Source: Flavobacterium soyae
GTDB taxonomy: Bacteria; Bacteroidota; Bacteroidia; Flavobacteriales; Flavobacteriaceae
Length of the DNA stretch: 64,000 bases
Reading direction: 5' to 3'
Assembly (NCBI RefSeq): GCF_021245985.1
Contig: NZ_JAJQXA010000005.1
Location: 124,001 to 188,000 of the forward strand
In this document: positions 63,189 to 64,000 of the stretch, in pieces
Numbering within the stretch: position 1 is the stretch's first letter
Layout of the letters: each line of letters opens with the position of its first letter
Notes under the pieces: generated by a model
Database searches by the model: none
What the model was told of the DNA's origin: nothing
Seen by the model: only the letters and a program-made list of their open reading frames with translations
Program-made: the position numbers and the translations under genes

Positions 63189-63402
63189 CAATATTTAAAG
63201 AATAACTGTTATTTGGTTAAATTGTTTCGGTTCAGTCTTTTTGAAGAATTTGTGATGATAAGTAAAAAATCTGCAGATCTTGCCGGTCTTATTTATTTTC
63301 TATCTGAGCCAGCAGCAAATTTAAGGCAGTTTTTTCCATTTCAAACCCAGGCTGACAATGGTTGTGAGTGAAAGTTCGATAATAGACAAAAGTGGTATTA
63401 CT
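63189..63402. other. Non-coding spacer
   Basis: Sequence between the GH42 promoter and the terminator of the edge gene. A short + strand ORF (63153-63371) overlaps the promoter and has no recognisable features, so it is not called. Confidence 0.4.
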
Positions 63403-63439
63403 TATAAAAAAAGCCGTCTATTTTTTTTGAGACGGCTTT
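63403..63439 (-). terminator. Terminator of the edge T9SS gene
   Basis: On the - strand AAAGCCGTCT (63439-63430) pairs with AGACGGCTTT (63419-63410), followed by a T run. It lies 18 nt after the stop codon. Confidence 0.8.
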
Positions 63440-63457
63440 CATTCTAATTCAATTTAA

Positions 63458-64000
63458 TTACTTTTTAAGAATACTTTTTATAGTATAATGTTTTCCATTT
63501 TTGACATGTAAGAAATAAACACCTTTAGCGAGTCCTGTCATAGATACTTGCTGGGTAGTGTTTGTTAAAGGTTCAGATGCGACTTTCCAGCCTATAATAT
63601 TGTATAATTCAAGAACTGCACCGCTGTATACCTCATTTACTTCAACATTCAAAGTAGTGGTAACAGGGTTTGGATGAATCGTTACTTTTTCAAAAATAGT
63701 ACATATTGGAGTATTGTTACAACTTCCTAATTTGTCCCCATGCTGCAAATGTGCCTGAACAGCGTTTGGGCTAAGGCAAATCTCTATATTGTTATGACAT
63801 ACTGAGACTTTATTATTTAATATTCCGCATTGTACATTTACAGTATTAATATCAATAGAAGCAGAGGTTTGACAGCCTTTGGCATCGGTTATTACTACAG
63901 TATATGTCCCAGCTGCCGAAACAGTAATAGTCTGCTGTGTATTGCTGTTGCTCCATGCATAAGAATAAGGTGCTGTTCCACCGGCAGGGATAGCTTTTAT
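63458..64000 (-). CDS. T9SS-exported surface protein with SprB-type repeat (3' end only)
   Basis: The reading frame is open from the window edge to the stop at 63458 (180 residues visible), so the 5' part lies outside. Reading N to C: the end of a SprB-like repeat (AGGTAPYSYAWSNSNTQQTITVSAAGTYTVVITDAKGC), a Cys/His-rich module (KVSVCHNNIEICLSPNAVQAHLQHGDKLGSC) common before sorting domains in Flavobacteriaceae, and a type A T9SS sorting domain (VTIHPNPVTTTLNVEV ... GLAKGVYFLHVKNG). It is likely a large cell-surface adhesin or gliding-type protein. Any ATG/TTG start within the window would be artificial. Confidence 0.85.
   Translation of the reverse strand: MKAIPAGGTAPYSYAWSNSNTQQTITVSAAGTYTVVITDAKGCQTSASIDINTVNVQCGILNNKVSVCHNNIEICLSPNAVQAHLQHGDKLGSCNNTPICTIFEKVTIHPNPVTTTLNVEVNEVYSGAVLELYNIIGWKVASEPLTNTTQQVSMTGLAKGVYFLHVKNGKHYTIKSILKK

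Noticed and set aside
63153..63371. 72-aa + strand ORF before the edge gene
   Set aside because: Overlaps the GH42 promoter motif and has no recognisable feature.

Overview
This is a low-GC, coding-dense window from a member of the Bacteroidota, most likely Flavobacteriaceae and close to Flavobacterium. The grounds are SusC/SusD pairs, a hybrid two-component regulator, type IX secretion (T9SS) C-terminal sorting domains, start codons without Shine-Dalgarno sites, and TAnnTTTG-type -10 boxes. The window is devoted almost entirely to degrading a complex, probably plant-derived, heteropolysaccharide. No rRNA, tRNA, CRISPR array, transposase or phage gene was seen.

Region 1 (1-23615, all + strand) is a bank of secreted carbohydrate-active enzymes: two GH29 alpha-L-fucosidases, an L-fucose/L-rhamnose-type mutarotase, a GH44-like T9SS-exported endoglycanase, three GH2 enzymes, a GH97 with a retaining-type active site, a double-headed esterase, a Tat-type SGNH esterase, a GH42, a stand-alone degenerate Nudix sensor and a GH43. 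It contains no SusCD pair. Its operon borders carry four copies of a ~150-bp palindromic repeat (element A) and one copy of a second inverted-repeat element (element B).

Region 2 (23641-29408) holds two tandem 344-aa secreted paralogues, a PI-PLC-like protein, a lipoprotein beta-carbonic anhydrase and a secreted protein of unknown function. It looks unrelated to glycan use.

Region 3 (29409-38797) is a SusC-SusD pair on the - strand, divergent from a 1391-aa hybrid two-component sensor/regulator (HTCS). The spacer carries a 25-bp motif 19 bp upstream of a perfect -10 box. The same motif at the same distance recurs before the distant GH42 at 60971-63112, so these units are probably one regulon.

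Region 4 (38798-60773, + strand) is a second polysaccharide utilization locus: a GntR/LacI-type regulator, SusC, SusD, an IPT/TIG surface glycan-binding lipoprotein, a second GH97 lacking the Asp nucleophile, a heparinase II/III-like lyase, a beta-lactamase-fold serine hydrolase, a DUF4861 protein, GH43, GH88, an MFS sugar porter and another GH43. The lyase plus GH88 pair implies that a uronic acid is cleaved by elimination and the unsaturated sugar then removed.

Region 5 (60774-64000) has the - strand GH42 and the 3' end of a large SprB-repeat/T9SS surface protein that runs off the window.

Together the enzymes would remove fucose, beta- and alpha-galactose, arabinose/xylose, ester groups and glucuronic acid. 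Arabinogalactan protein, fucosylated xyloglucan or a plant gum would all fit; the sequence alone does not decide. Family assignments rest on reading the translated sequences and motifs. No database search was run.
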